Below the pieces are notes generated by a model, which made no database searches, had not been told where the DNA came from, and worked only from the letters and a program-made list of their open reading frames with translations. Shown here piece by piece: positions 26,467 to 35,928 of a DNA stretch of 64,000 bases (positions within the stretch are counted from its first letter, which is position 1; each line of letters starts with the position of its first letter). Position numbers and translations under genes: made by a program. This DNA is from Psychrobacter raelei (GTDB taxonomy: Bacteria > Pseudomonadota > Gammaproteobacteria > Pseudomonadales > Moraxellaceae): the NCBI RefSeq assembly GCF_022631235.3, contig NZ_CP093310.2:1736001-1800000 (forward strand). The letters are read 5' to 3'.

Positions 26467-27099
26467 TTAAAAATTAGATAGCTGTTTAAGGGTAAGCTTT
26501 AACAAGCTTTGGGTATCAACAAGCTGCTGGCCGGCATCCGTCTCACGTGCCGCTTTAATCGCTTGTTGAGCCTCTTTATCACGGTAACCCAGGCTTATAA
26601 GTGCTGACTCTACCTCAGCGAGTATCACCCCTTCACTATTGGCCGCGATGCCAATCTGCTGCTCCACTTCAGTTAACAAACTCATGTCGCTTTGGATATG
26701 ATCGAACTTGCCTTTTAATTCAATCAGCAAGCGCTGCGCCGTTTTTTTACCGATGCCAGGCACTCGGGTTAACGCTGCATCATTTTCGGTATCTATACAG
26801 TGCTTAAGCTCAGTGGCCGAAAAAGTCGACATCATGGCCAGCGCCATCTTCGCACCTACCCCATTAACGCGAATGAGCTGACGAAACACATCGCGCTCAG
26901 TAGGATGCAAAAATCCATACAGCAACTGTGCATCTTCTCGCACATGCAAATGGGTCCATAACGATGCCATGGCCTCCAGTTGCAATTGACAAAAATCAGG
27001 TAAAGGCAGCTCGACCTCATAGCCCACCCCTGAAGCGGTCATTAAGCAAGCCACAGGAGCAGATAAATGACACACACGTCCTTCAATTAGTCCAATCAT
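26467..27099 (-). CDS. ruvA: Holliday junction branch migration protein RuvA
   Basis: This 210-residue DNA-binding subunit forms the tetramer that holds four-way junctions for RuvB. The N-terminus MIGLIEGRV and HLHVREDAQLLYGF are typical, and the two helix-hairpin-helix motifs are seen as LIRVNGVGAKMALAM and LTRVPGIGKKTAQRL. The C-terminal domain (about 160-207) that touches RuvB includes LGYRDKEAQQAI. It is not next to ruvB or ruvC, which lie elsewhere in the window. Confidence 0.97.
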   Translation of the reverse strand: MIGLIEGRVCHLSAPVACLMTASGVGYEVELPLPDFCQLQLEAMASLWTHLHVREDAQLLYGFLHPTERDVFRQLIRVNGVGAKMALAMMSTFSATELKHCIDTENDAALTRVPGIGKKTAQRLLIELKGKFDHIQSDMSLLTEVEQQIGIAANSEGVILAEVESALISLGYRDKEAQQAIKAARETDAGQQLVDTQSLLKLTLKQLSNF

Positions 27100-27180
27100 A
27101 GCACTCTATATTATTATAAAATTTAAGATAACCACCATTATAACAAAGTTAACCAAGCCTTGAGCCAAATTTGGACGCAT

Positions 27181-27213
27181 AAAAAAAGCCCTGAGAATAT
27201 CAGAGCTTTTTTT
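27181..27213 (-). terminator. Terminator after the small lipoprotein gene
   Basis: AAAAAAAGCCCTGA and TCAGAGCTTTTTTT form a near-perfect stem with one mismatch and a 5-base loop. It lies downstream of the 122-residue lipoprotein gene on the minus strand, upstream of ruvA. Confidence 0.85.
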
Positions 27214-27266
27214 GACAGTTATTTTTTATGATTTAAAAGTCAACTCACTGATTAGTGGCTTACTTA

Positions 27267-27635
27267 TTAGTACTGTTGATCTTCAGCAACGGCTTCAGCT
27301 ACGTTTGGATCTGCTTGAAGGTCTACTTGATCAGTAGTTTTGTTAGCAATATTGTCTGCGCCTTCAGCAACAGCAGTGGCACCGTCAGCAACAGCAGTGG
27401 CAGTCGCTTCAGTGGCCGCGTTAGCACCTTCTGCTATCGCTTCACCTGCATTCACAGCAGCGCCTGTGGCTACTGCACCAGCAGTCTTAGCGTTGTCAAC
27501 AGCATCATCGCCTGCGCTTTCAGCAGCAGTCTCAACAGCGCCAGCATCTGCAGCTTCTTCTGTCTTTTTGCTACAACCTGTGATTGTAAATGCGCCAGCT
27601 ACTAAAGTTGCCACTAAAAGGTTACGGTATAACAT
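27267..27635 (-). CDS. Small alanine-rich lipoprotein
   Basis: This 122-residue protein has a lipoprotein signal (ITGC, Cys21, followed by SKK). The rest is dominated by Ala, Glu, Asp, Val and Thr in short imperfect repeats such as ATAVADGATAVAEGAD, likely helical or extended. GAGGAG precedes the ATG by 5 bases, suggesting strong translation. No named family was recognised; abundant small Ala-rich outer-membrane lipoproteins are common in this group, so a structural envelope role is possible. Confidence 0.8.
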   Translation of the reverse strand: MLYRNLLVATLVAGAFTITGCSKKTEEAADAGAVETAAESAGDDAVDNAKTAGAVATGAAVNAGEAIAEGANAATEATATAVADGATAVAEGADNIANKTTDQVDLQADPNVAEAVAEDQQY

Positions 27636-27980
27636 GTGAACTCCTCACAAATGTGATATTAGATATTTTGCAGCATTCTAATGACAATGACCACAAAATA
27701 CAAGTAGTAATTCGAAAACTTGAATTAAGATAAACTAAATTGGCTTAGGATTAGCAGAGCCATAACTTGAGCTTAATTCATTAATTATTCAGCATGGATT
27801 GGGCATTATAGTGACCAATCAAATATAAGGCAGCCCTAAAACCACCTTATCAATTATATGATATGCTGTCTACTGAAGTTTATTTCAAGCCCCAAATGCA
27901 CGCCGTTATACCCTATTATTGTAAGCCTAAGCCTAGCCTTGATAATAGGGTATTAGAGGCTATTTAGGTAATTTGTAAAC
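27636..27980. other. Gene-free region upstream of the alanine-rich lipoprotein
   Basis: No gene is supported in these 345 bases. An inverted repeat of 12 bases, ATACCCTATTAT (27909-27920) with ATAATAGGGTAT (27942-27953), lies 28 bases past the pgk stop and may form the pgk 3' end, but no T-run follows on the minus strand. Confidence 0.55.
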
Positions 27981-29189
27981 CTATTTACTGTGGTTGGCTT
28001 CTAGCGCAGCCACTGCTGGCAAGGTTTTGCCTTCAACAAATTCTAAAAATGCACCACCGCCGGTTGACATATAGCTCACACCATCTTCTACATTAAATTT
28101 ATGGATGGCTGCTAATGTATCACCGCCACCTGCAATAGAAAATCCAGCACTGTCTTTAACCGCCTCTGACAACAAGCGAGTACCTTCACTAAACGCTTCT
28201 ACTTCAAATACGCCCACAGGGCCATTCCACAAGATAGTAGCCGCATTTTTTACCGCTTCAAAAATATGCTCAGCACCTTCTGAGGCGATGTCTAAAATCA
28301 TCTCATCTTCGCCCACTTGCTCAATACTTCTGTGAATAGGGGTTGCTGATTCTAACGAATTTAAGAAGTCATCAAAGTTAATTTGATTTTTGTCAGCCAC
28401 TACAACATTTTTTGGCAATAAAATGTCAGTTTGCTGCATAATTTGTTTGGCGGTATCTATCATTTCAGCTTCATATAATGACGCACCTACTGAGTGACCT
28501 TGGGCAGCAATAAAGGTGTTGGCAATACCGCCGCCAACAATAATTTGATCACAGATTTTGGCAAGGCTGATAAGCACATCTAGTTTGGTAGAGACCTTCG
28601 AGCCACCAACGATGGCCACTAGCGGCTTTTTAGGTTTGTGCAAAGCTTTGTCTAACGCATCTAATTCAGCGGCCAATAATGGACCGGCACACACCACTTT
28701 ACCTGCTTTAGCAGCGGCCTGAATCACACCTTCTGTAGACGCTTGTGCTCTATGCGCAGTACCAAAAGCGTCCATGACAAACACATCACACAGATCGGCA
28801 TAATGCTGTGACAAAGAGTCACTGTTCTTCTTCTCGCCCACATTAAAGCGGACATTCTCTAATAACACCACGTCACCTGGTGCCACAGTCACCTCTTGCT
28901 CAGTATAGGTCTTATCCAAACGCACAGGTTGATTTAGATGCTCGCTTAAATAATCGGCGACTGGCTGCAATGAGTATTTTTCTTCATAGTCACCTTCAGT
29001 AGGACGGCCTAGATGCGAACAAACCAGTACAGCAGCCCCTTTTTCAAGCGCCAGTTTGATGGTTGGAAGACTAGATTGTAGACGGGCATCATTGGAGATT
29101 TTGCCATTTTGAACTGGCACGTTTAAATCTTCACGGATCAATACGGTTTTGCCTGATAAATCTTGGTTTTCCATTCTAGCGAAGTTCAT
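27981..29189 (-). CDS. pgk: Phosphoglycerate kinase
   Basis: This is the glycolytic enzyme that makes ATP from 1,3-bisphosphoglycerate. The protein has 402 residues from the ATG at 29189, which has AGGG upstream; six further upstream codons are open but unlikely. Signature motifs are [38 protein letters not shown] and the nucleotide loop [12 protein letters not shown]. The C-terminus has the usual [12 protein letters not shown] and [11 protein letters not shown] hairpin lies in its leader (29217-29240). No gap or fba gene is adjacent. Confidence 0.96.
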   Translation of the reverse strand: MNFARMENQDLSGKTVLIREDLNVPVQNGKISNDARLQSSLPTIKLALEKGAAVLVCSHLGRPTEGDYEEKYSLQPVADYLSEHLNQPVRLDKTYTEQEVTVAPGDVVLLENVRFNVGEKKNSDSLSQHYADLCDVFVMDAFGTAHRAQASTEGVIQAAAKAGKVVCAGPLLAAELDALDKALHKPKKPLVAIVGGSKVSTKLDVLISLAKICDQIIVGGGIANTFIAAQGHSVGASLYEAEMIDTAKQIMQQTDILLPKNVVVADKNQINFDDFLNSLESATPIHRSIEQVGEDEMILDIASEGAEHIFEAVKNAATILWNGPVGVFEVEAFSEGTRLLSEAVKDSAGFSIAGGGDTLAAIHKFNVEDGVSYMSTGGGAFLEFVEGKTLPAVAALEANHSK

Positions 29190-29215
29190 GTCATTACCCT
29201 GTGTCAATATAAAGA

Positions 29216-29243
29216 AAAAGCTGTGCGCTTACACAGCTTTAAA
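29216..29243 (-). promoter_or_regulatory. Hairpin with U-run in the pgk leader
   Basis: AAAGCTGTG (29218-29226) pairs with CACAGCTTT (29232-29240), and on the minus strand the stem is followed by TTTTTC. It lies about 27 bases before the pgk ATG, in a divergent intergenic region with no other minus-strand gene upstream. It may be a leader attenuator or a stabilising 5' stem. The role is inferred. Confidence 0.5.
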
Positions 29244-29459
29244 AGATTAGGTTGATATAAATTTGTGGCAATTTTAGCATATTTTGTTATAAATTTTGGC
29301 CCAAGTTGCAGCAAAATCTATTGTCTGATTATTACAAGGCGTATGCTGCAATCTCAACGCTTGAAACAGGCGCTTTTAAAGACTTATTAGACAATAAGTG
29401 CTACTATAATAAGTATAAATAATAAATCATAAATCTACCCTAATTTAAGGAGAGCACCC

Positions 29460-29789
29460 ATGAGTAGAGACTTTACTAAGGCAAAAGAGCGCTTATTAGA
29501 GCTGCAACAAGAATATCAAAACCGCATCGATAAGATTGAAGACCACATTCACAATCCGCAAGATGACTTAAACAGCCACTGGGATGACCAAGCCATCTCT
29601 ATGCGTGAAAACGAAATGCGCAAAACCTTATTGGTAGAGGCTCAGCAAAGCTTAACTTACGTCAATAACGCCCTAAGCCGTATCGACAATGGCACTTATG
29701 GTGAATGTACGGTTTGTGGCGAAGATATCGAGGACAAAAGACTTGAGGCTGTGCCCTACGCTACGCTTTGTATGCAACACGCCTCTTAG
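29460..29789 (+). CDS. TraR/DksA family zinc-finger protein
   Basis: This 109-residue protein has a coiled-coil-like N-terminal helix pair (LLELQQEYQNRIDKIEDHI and EMRKTLLVEAQQSLTYVNN) and a DksA-type zinc finger, GTYGECTVCGEDIEDKRLEA. The final pair of ligands is C104 and H107 (CMQH) instead of the usual CxxC, so the site may be C3H. DksA relatives bind RNA polymerase through the secondary channel. It is shorter than DksA (151 residues). AAGGAGAG is 6-7 bases before the ATG. Confidence 0.88.
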   Translation: MSRDFTKAKERLLELQQEYQNRIDKIEDHIHNPQDDLNSHWDDQAISMRENEMRKTLLVEAQQSLTYVNNALSRIDNGTYGECTVCGEDIEDKRLEAVPYATLCMQHAS

Positions 29790-29821
29790 GCTTACAGTTT
29801 CCATAATAAACCAAGTAATAC

Positions 29822-29860
29822 AAAAAAAGATTGCCCTACTAAGTAGAGCAATCTTTTTTT
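29822..29860. terminator. Bidirectional terminator
   Basis: A 17-bp stem with one mismatch (AAAAAGATTGCCCTACT with AGTAGAGCAATCTTTTT) flanked by A and T runs, between convergent genes. Confidence 0.95.
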
Positions 29861-29922
29861 GTAAAGCAGCCAGTGATCATCATCAACCACCGCGGCTAAT
29901 TGGCTTTATAGATATCACTGTA

Positions 29923-30957
29923 TTAAATAGTACGACGTGAGGCTAAGTTGGTTAAGATGGTTTCGGCATCATTCCAGCGGGTATTTGAGTTATCTGCCCC
30001 TAATATTACGATAATGGCCGGCTTGTTATTCACTCGAGTTTCCATCACCACACACTGACCCGCTTCATTAATAAAACCGGTCTTTGAGATACCAATAGGA
30101 TAGGTGCCGCTACGTACTAACTTACTGGTGTTGTTAGCAGGGTACGTACGGTTACCCGCTGAGTAGTTGGCCACATAGAAGTCATAGTTTTTGGTGGTGG
30201 AGAAGCGGCGAATCACTTCATATTGACCAGCAGCTTGAACCATTTTCGCTAAGTCTACCGGAGAGGCAACGTTACGCTTGTCTAGTCCAGTGGGGTCACC
30301 AAAAAAAGCACTGGTCATGCCAAGTGAGCGTGCTTTGGCATTCATAGCACGCATAAACGCATCATAGCCACCTGGATAGTTACGTGCCAAAGATTTTGCT
30401 GCTGGGTTTTCTGATTTCATCAAGGCCATTAACAAAAGCTCAGCACGGTTCATGCGGTCGCCTGATTTTAAGCGTGAGCTGGCACGCTTAGGGCCCACAA
30501 AATCTTCTGGATCAAGTTTAATCTCTTCACGCATATCAAGGCCGGCATCTAACACCACCATAGCCGTCATGATTTTGGTGATAGAGGCGATGGGACGTGC
30601 CACATCGGCATTTTTTTGATAAAGAGGCTTGCCTGTTTCTACATCGAGCACGATAACACCGCGCGAGCCGGTCGAAATAGGCAGTGAATCGTAGTAGCTT
30701 GTGCTGTTGGTGGCAAAGTTATTGCTTGAGTAAGAAGGACTGGTGGTACTGTTGTATGAGGAGGTATTCGGGTTTGAGTACATGATATTGCGGGCTTCAG
30801 AGAGGCCGCCTGCGTTACCCCACTGAACTTGCGCATTGCCTGTCTTACCTGGCTCAACTATTGTCAGTGCAGCATTTGATGCTGAGCTTAAAGTACCCAG
30901 ACCCAATGCGATGCAGACAAAGATAAAAGATTTGTTGAAAGATTTATTTATGCTCAT
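29923..30957 (-). CDS. pbpG: D-alanyl-D-alanine endopeptidase, PBP7 type
   Basis: This is a 344-residue serine peptidase (S11 family) that acts on peptidoglycan crosslinks in the periplasm. It has a signal peptide to about residue 29 (SASNA-AL). The active-site motifs are SITK (125-128), SEN (182-184) and KTG (292-294). A Ser/Asn/Tyr/Thr-rich stretch (about 58-95) precedes the catalytic domain. The absence of a long C-terminal domain and the length favour PbpG/PBP7 over DacA or DacC. It is flanked by a bidirectional terminator at its 3' end. Confidence 0.9.
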   Translation of the reverse strand: MSINKSFNKSFIFVCIALGLGTLSSASNAALTIVEPGKTGNAQVQWGNAGGLSEARNIMYSNPNTSSYNSTTSPSYSSNNFATNSTSYYDSLPISTGSRGVIVLDVETGKPLYQKNADVARPIASITKIMTAMVVLDAGLDMREEIKLDPEDFVGPKRASSRLKSGDRMNRAELLLMALMKSENPAAKSLARNYPGGYDAFMRAMNAKARSLGMTSAFFGDPTGLDKRNVASPVDLAKMVQAAGQYEVIRRFSTTKNYDFYVANYSAGNRTYPANNTSKLVRSGTYPIGISKTGFINEAGQCVVMETRVNNKPAIIVILGADNSNTRWNDAETILTNLASRRTI

Positions 30958-31393
30958 AAGTCATCCCACTTGAGTCGTAAAATTATAGTGTAAAAGCTTT
31001 AGCTAGGTATTAACGCAGATTAGTATGAGGCGCCACTGGTTCAGCCAGCACCTTTAATAAAAATCAGTACAAAATGATACTCAACCTAACAAGATTGAAC
31101 TTCTAATATCACAACCAGTACCACAAATTTTTATACAAAATTAGCCATATTATGTTTTAAACTTAACGATATTTACAAACTTGAATATCATTTCATAAAT
31201 TTAAACACCATACTAATACTAAATATAGCCTGTGTGTTAATTATCTTAACATCATTGGTTAATGTCGTTAAGCACTAATTCCCAAGTTAGGCCTGGGATT
31301 AAGGTATGTTGTCAATTCAAAACATTCCTTTTACGCTACAGTAACATAAAAATACTGGTATCATAGCTTTATAAGTTTTTTTAGGATGTATAT
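30958..31393. other. Gene-free divergent promoter region (pbpG / gacA-like)
   Basis: 436 AT-rich bases without a gene. Close to the response regulator there is an extended -10 element, TGGTATCAT (31356-31364), about 30 bases before the ATG. No clear -35 accompanies it. No regulator-binding palindrome was recognised. Confidence 0.45.
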
Positions 31394-32029
31394 ATGATTA
31401 AAGTTTTGGTGGTTGATGATCATGACCTCGTAAGAATGGGGATTAGTAGAATGCTCGCTGACGACCCCGAGATTGAAGTAATAGGTGAGGCTGATAGTGG
31501 CGAAGCTGCGATTAGAATGGTTAAAGCGCTATCCCCAGATGTGGTACTCTTAGATGTAAACATGCCTAATATTGGCGGTGTAGAAACCACAAAACGCTTG
31601 CGTCAATTTGATGAAAAGGTAAAAATATTAGCGGTCAGTAGTGTCTCCTCGCAGCCCTACCCTTCTATGTTATTAAAGGCGGGGGTTAATGGCTACATTA
31701 CCAAAGGTACACCACTTGATGAGATGATTAAAGCCATTAAAAAAGTGTATCAAGGCAGCAAGTACTTTAGCAGTGATGTCGCTGAGCAGTTGGCCGATAT
31801 GCTACTGACAGACAATGAAGAATCCCCTTTTGATAGATTAAGCGAGCGCGAAAAACAAGTGGCAATGATGGTAGTCAACTGTCAAAGCCCGCAGCAAATA
31901 GCCGATCAGCTTTTTGTGAGCGTAAAAACTGTTAACACTTATCGCTACCGAATTTTTGAAAAAGTCGGTGTCGACAGTGATGTAAAACTCACTCATTTAG
32001 CAATGCGTCATGGACTGATTACCCCTTAA
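31394..32029 (+). CDS. gacA: GacA/UvrY-like response regulator
   Basis: This 211-residue NarL/FixJ-family regulator has an N-terminal receiver with phosphoacceptor Asp54 (VVLLDVNMP), the acidic pair VVDDHD and Lys near 103 in ITKGTP. The C-terminal LuxR-type helix-turn-helix runs over about 146-205 (LSEREKQVAMMVVNC, VSVKTVNTYRYRIFEKVGV). The sequence follows GacA/UvrY closely, the regulator that activates small RNAs controlling CsrA/RsmA. No sensor kinase gene is adjacent, which is normal for GacA. uvrC, its usual neighbour, is not present. Confidence 0.88.
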   Translation: MIKVLVVDDHDLVRMGISRMLADDPEIEVIGEADSGEAAIRMVKALSPDVVLLDVNMPNIGGVETTKRLRQFDEKVKILAVSSVSSQPYPSMLLKAGVNGYITKGTPLDEMIKAIKKVYQGSKYFSSDVAEQLADMLLTDNEESPFDRLSEREKQVAMMVVNCQSPQQIADQLFVSVKTVNTYRYRIFEKVGVDSDVKLTHLAMRHGLITP

Positions 32030-32081
32030 CGCTGCCATGTGGCTATTTTGGCTAAAAACCTATAAAAACCTCAATATAATC

Positions 32082-32109
32082 AAAAGCCGCTAATCTATTA
32101 GCGGCTTTT
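32082..32109. terminator. Bidirectional terminator
   Basis: A 12-bp perfect stem (AAAAGCCGCTAA with TTAGCGGCTTTT) with a 4-base loop lies between the convergent gacA-like gene and ctpA. Confidence 0.93.
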
Positions 32110-32147
32110 CTTATAATTTCTGGTGGTGATCTAAGCTAGTAAGCGGC

Positions 32148-33674
32148 TTAATAATCATTGGTGATGGAGATCCCATTTAATTTATCATCAAACTTAATAC
32201 CAAGTGGTCTGTCTTGCGACAGCAATAAATTAACCGCTTGCTGCTGCCAGTCTTGACCATCATGAGGCAACACCACATCAGGTTTGACCCCAACACCATC
32301 GATAAGCTCACCTTTGGCACTGCGATACTCGGCCACAGTCAGCTTTAACGCCCCGCCGGCCTCTAAAGGCACCACCTCTTGTACCGTGCCCTTACCAAAG
32401 CTTTGCTCACCGACTATCTTAGCGCGTTTATTGCTTTTAAAGCTGCTTGCCAATACTTCAGCTGCAGACGCAGAATAGCGATTTTGCAATACCACCACCG
32501 GCAGGTCCGCCAAATAAGGGGTACCATTAGACTTAATCAATTGACTGTGATTGGTTCTATTGCGTACCTGAATCAGCCCAGCGTCGCTCATAAATAAGCT
32601 CACAATGTCAATGGCTGATGACAGTACGCCACCTGGATTATTACGCACATCAAGTACAACGCCTGTTATCGGTACACCCGTCTGCTTTAAGGCTTTAATC
32701 AACTGATCTTTTGAGCCATTTTGAAACACAGGCAGGCGAATAACGGCAATACTGTCTTGCACGGTGACCCCAAGCTCATTGTCTGAGGCCAAATTGCGCT
32801 GCAATAACATATTGCGTCTTGGCCCCTGCTGTCCGGACACCGTTATCTGCACTTGCGAGCCGGCAATGCCTGATAGCAGCTGCTGAATGTCTTGTTCACT
32901 CATATCTGAGGTAAGATCTGCGTTTTTTATGCGTAAAAGCTTATCGCCGATAGCAATACCAGCTTCTTTGGCAGACGACTGCGCCTCAACTTTAGTGATT
33001 ACCCAGTTTTTTATGGCCGCATCGTATTTAACTGACAATCCCACCTGACCAATTTCACCATCCGTAAAGCTGCGCAAATGCTCATAGTTCTCAGGCGTGA
33101 GGTACTCCGCATGCTTATCAAGTCGCTCTAGCATGCCGCTGATGGCTTGTTGAAATAAGGTTTCGTCATTCACCGGACGCACATAATCGTGGCGGATAAC
33201 ATCGATAACTTCTACAAAGGTTTGAATAACTTGTGGCGAAATGGCATTTAAAGGCACATGCTCTACCCCCAAGCGATGTTGCTCGTTGTCATCCATTTCT
33301 TCATCAAATTCGACGTCATCAAGTACGGGCTGCGCATCGATATCATCATCACTGACACCATCACTGATGTCCTCTGGATGGGCGACGGCATCTATGTCAT
33401 CGCACTCTTGCCCACAAAGCGCTTGAGTTTGCTGTGCGCTTTGAGCCAAATTACCTAATTTAACCGCCGCTTCTGTACCTGATTTGGCAGGCGTTGATAA
33501 TGATGAGCGGTTACTTGATGTGGCAATATCATTGCCAGAGCCTACATCGACAGTAGCACAGCCGCTCAAAGCCAGTGCTGTGGCCAACACTGAGCTATAA
33601 ATTACAGCTTTTATCGCTAATACACCCTGATGTAGGGTCCGGGCTCGACACTCAGAAGGCTCAACGCTCATCAT
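32148..33674 (-). CDS. ctpA: C-terminal processing peptidase, S41 family lipoprotein
   Basis: This 508-residue periplasmic protease degrades or trims proteins at their C-termini. The N-terminus is a lipoprotein signal (LSGC, Cys39), followed by an acidic low-complexity stretch (about 85-135). The PDZ domain (about 205-290) has GQVGLSVKYD and AKEAGIAIGDKLLRI. The catalytic Ser-Lys pair is in RYSASAAEVL and, 25 residues later, SFGKGTVQ, the same spacing as in E. coli Prc. It is 28 bases downstream of gpmI, so probably in one operon. The usual envC between them is absent here. Confidence 0.93.
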   Translation of the reverse strand: MMSVEPSECRARTLHQGVLAIKAVIYSSVLATALALSGCATVDVGSGNDIATSSNRSSLSTPAKSGTEAAVKLGNLAQSAQQTQALCGQECDDIDAVAHPEDISDGVSDDDIDAQPVLDDVEFDEEMDDNEQHRLGVEHVPLNAISPQVIQTFVEVIDVIRHDYVRPVNDETLFQQAISGMLERLDKHAEYLTPENYEHLRSFTDGEIGQVGLSVKYDAAIKNWVITKVEAQSSAKEAGIAIGDKLLRIKNADLTSDMSEQDIQQLLSGIAGSQVQITVSGQQGPRRNMLLQRNLASDNELGVTVQDSIAVIRLPVFQNGSKDQLIKALKQTGVPITGVVLDVRNNPGGVLSSAIDIVSLFMSDAGLIQVRNRTNHSQLIKSNGTPYLADLPVVVLQNRYSASAAEVLASSFKSNKRAKIVGEQSFGKGTVQEVVPLEAGGALKLTVAEYRSAKGELIDGVGVKPDVVLPHDGQDWQQQAVNLLLSQDRPLGIKFDDKLNGISITNDY

Positions 33675-33702
33675 ATACTCTACGGTTGGTTAAAATAAAA
33701 GC

Positions 33703-35295
33703 TTATTTGGCTTCTAACAAGTTAATACCAGTCATTTCAGTCGGCACGCTTAGCCCCATTAGACCTAAAAGGGTTGGCGCAATGTCACTCAATTTGCCGC
33801 CTTCACGTACGCTTACCTTTTTGTCACCCACATAGATTAAAGGCACATGCTCGGTGGTATGCTGGGTGTGTACCTGCCCGCTTTCATAATCTTGCATCTG
33901 TTCACAGTTGCCATGATCGGCTGTAATGAGTAGATGTCCCCCCGCCTTAATGGTCGCTTCGGCTACTTCGCCTACAGCCACATCGAGCGCTTCGACGGCT
34001 TTAACTGCTGCCTCAAAATTACCCGTATGGCCGACCATATCGCCATTGGCATAGTTAACCACTAGCACATCATATTTACCCGATTCGATGGCTTCTACTA
34101 AGTTTTTGGTCACTTCAGGCGCGCTCATTTCAGGTTTTAAGTCATAGGTTTCTACATCAGGTGATGGGATCAAAATACGCGACTCACCGGTGTACTCATC
34201 TTCTCGGCCGCCACTAAAGAAGAAAGTGACGTGTGCAAACTTCTCAGTTTCTGCAATTCTAAGCTGAGTTTTATTGTTATCTTGTAGATACTCACCCAAG
34301 GTATTGTGTAGCGTAGTGGGCGCATAAGCCACAGAAGTCTTAGGATTGGCGGCCAGCTCATCAGAGTAATGCGTCATCATCACAAATGCTGATAAGTTCG
34401 GCTGTTTTTGTCGCGCAAAGCCTGCAAACTCATGATCAGGTAATACAAAGGCCTGTGTCAGCTCACGTGCTCTATCAGCACGGAAGTTCATAAAGATAAC
34501 CGCATCATTATCATCGATAGTTATTGGTGTCTCGCCATGCTCAATCACATTGGTAGGGCTAACAAACTCGTCCGTTTCTCTTGATTTGTAAGCGGCCTGT
34601 ACCGCACCATCAGCCCGTGTCGCCATACGCTCAGACAAACCCAGCGTTAATAAGTCATAAGCCTTTTGTACTCTATCCCAGCGATTATCACGATCCATGG
34701 CAAAGTAGCGGCCGATGATACTGGCAATTTGTACATTGCTTTCATAATACCCGTTTAAATTGGCTAAGAATTCTTTTAGGCGCTTGATGTATTTATCAGC
34801 AGATTTTGGTGGTGTATCACGGCCATCTAAGAAGCAGTGTACATACACCCCTTTTGCGCCGTGAACCACAGCGGCATGACACATGGCTTCAATATGATCT
34901 TGATGCGCATGCACACCGCCATCTGACAATAGACCCATGATATGTACATTGCCGCCAGCGTCTGTCGCCGCTTTTACCGCATCTACTAAAGCGGGGTTTT
35001 TATAGAAGTCACGGTTTTTGATATCGCGCGAAATTCGAGTAGAATCTTGGTATAGCACACGGCCAGCACCCAGATTCATATGACCCACTTCCGAGTTACC
35101 AAATTGACCCTCTGGTAGGCCAACATCTTCACCTGAGCCTGAGACTAATCCATGCGGATAAGCTTTATTGATACGGTCTAAGTTTGGTGTATTGGCAGCA
35201 GCGACTGCATTGTCCTGCTCATCCTCACGATACCCAAAGCCATCTAAAATCATCAGAACGTGTGGAATTTTTTTATTGTTATCTGCTGCTACCAT
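33703..35295 (-). CDS. gpmI: 2,3-bisphosphoglycerate-independent phosphoglycerate mutase
   Basis: This 530-residue two-manganese enzyme of the alkaline phosphatase superfamily interconverts 3- and 2-phosphoglycerate. The metal-binding [10 protein letters not shown] has Asp18, and the phosphorylated serine is Ser68 in [29 protein letters not shown] and the late metal motifs [12 protein letters not shown] and [11 protein letters not shown] are typical. GGAG lies 9 bases before the ATG. It leads a gpmI-ctpA pair. Confidence 0.96.
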   Translation of the reverse strand: MVAADNNKKIPHVLMILDGFGYREDEQDNAVAAANTPNLDRINKAYPHGLVSGSGEDVGLPEGQFGNSEVGHMNLGAGRVLYQDSTRISRDIKNRDFYKNPALVDAVKAATDAGGNVHIMGLLSDGGVHAHQDHIEAMCHAAVVHGAKGVYVHCFLDGRDTPPKSADKYIKRLKEFLANLNGYYESNVQIASIIGRYFAMDRDNRWDRVQKAYDLLTLGLSERMATRADGAVQAAYKSRETDEFVSPTNVIEHGETPITIDDNDAVIFMNFRADRARELTQAFVLPDHEFAGFARQKQPNLSAFVMMTHYSDELAANPKTSVAYAPTTLHNTLGEYLQDNNKTQLRIAETEKFAHVTFFFSGGREDEYTGESRILIPSPDVETYDLKPEMSAPEVTKNLVEAIESGKYDVLVVNYANGDMVGHTGNFEAAVKAVEALDVAVGEVAEATIKAGGHLLITADHGNCEQMQDYESGQVHTQHTTEHVPLIYVGDKKVSVREGGKLSDIAPTLLGLMGLSVPTEMTGINLLEAK

Positions 35296-35662
35296 TTAGT
35301 TTTTCTCCAGTTATATTACAGTTATTTTTAAATAACTATTGGCAAGGACTATCGGCAGGTTATATCTAACCTGATCCTGCCAGTCTATAAAATTGACAAA
35401 ATTTTGATCAAACTTGAACGCCCATATTCTACCACATAAGCGGCATTAACTATAATGCAAGATTGTGAACGCTTATTATTTAAAGGCTTGAGGCTCACTT
35501 ATGATCATTTAGCTTAAGCTAGGTGCTGCTAAAATTTTTTATGAGATTTTTTATAAATTTTGGGTTAACTTTAAGGTTAATTGTCTTTAAGCTATTACCT
35601 TTGTTAACAAAGTTACCCCCGTTTTTATTTGCAACTCGTATCTTTTTTGGTTAGAATCTTTA
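35296..35662. other. AT-rich region between gpmI and the 6S RNA gene
   Basis: 367 bases contain no gene I can support. They should include the gpmI promoter on the minus strand and the 6S RNA promoter on the plus strand (35629-35657). Confidence 0.5.
35629..35657 (+). promoter_or_regulatory. Sigma-70 promoter of ssrS
   Basis: TTGCAA (35629-35634) and TAGAAT (35652-35657) are separated by 17 bases, close to consensus. The predicted start of transcription, about 35663-35664, agrees with the 5' end expected for 6S RNA. Confidence 0.7.
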
Positions 35663-35856
35663 GACTCTGAAGTGTTCGCCAGTGGATGTTATTCCCTGAG
35701 CCGATAATGCACTAAATGGATGTGCTATCTATTGTCTTATTGTGTATGCCTGCACTGCTTGCAGTGACTCAGGAAACCTTAAGAGGCAATGACGCATCCG
35801 CCCTGAACTTCACGGTTCATGGGTCCCCATCTTACAGCGGCACTTCGGTCCTCATT
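35663..35856 (+). ncRNA. ssrS: 6S RNA
   Basis: 6S RNA binds the sigma-70 RNA polymerase holoenzyme and reduces transcription in stationary phase. The region contains the conserved 6S blocks in order: TTCGCC...CCCTGAGCCGATAAT near the 5' end (35673-35707), then CCTTAAGA, GACGCATCCGCCCTGAAC and GGTTCATGGGT, and TACAGCGGC near the 3' end. The ends can pair (CTGAAGTG with CACTTCGG), leaving the large central bubble. Length is about 194, near the E. coli value of 184. A promoter precedes it and a terminator follows. The usual downstream ygfA is not present. Confidence 0.9.
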
Positions 35857-35895
35857 AAAAAAAGCCCTTTATGCTCAGTGCATAAAGGGCTTTTT
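35857..35895. terminator. Bidirectional terminator after ssrS and fxsA
   Basis: A 15-bp perfect stem (35859-35873 with 35881-35895) with a 7-base loop and A/T flanks. It can end 6S RNA on the plus strand and fxsA on the minus strand. Confidence 0.93.
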
Positions 35896-35928
35896 CGTGA
35901 CTAGAGGTGGATGACTTAGCCAACAATT

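Noticed and set aside
35716..35904. 62-codon open frame on the plus strand
   Set aside because: It lies inside 6S RNA and its terminator; no ribosome site and no protein-like pattern.
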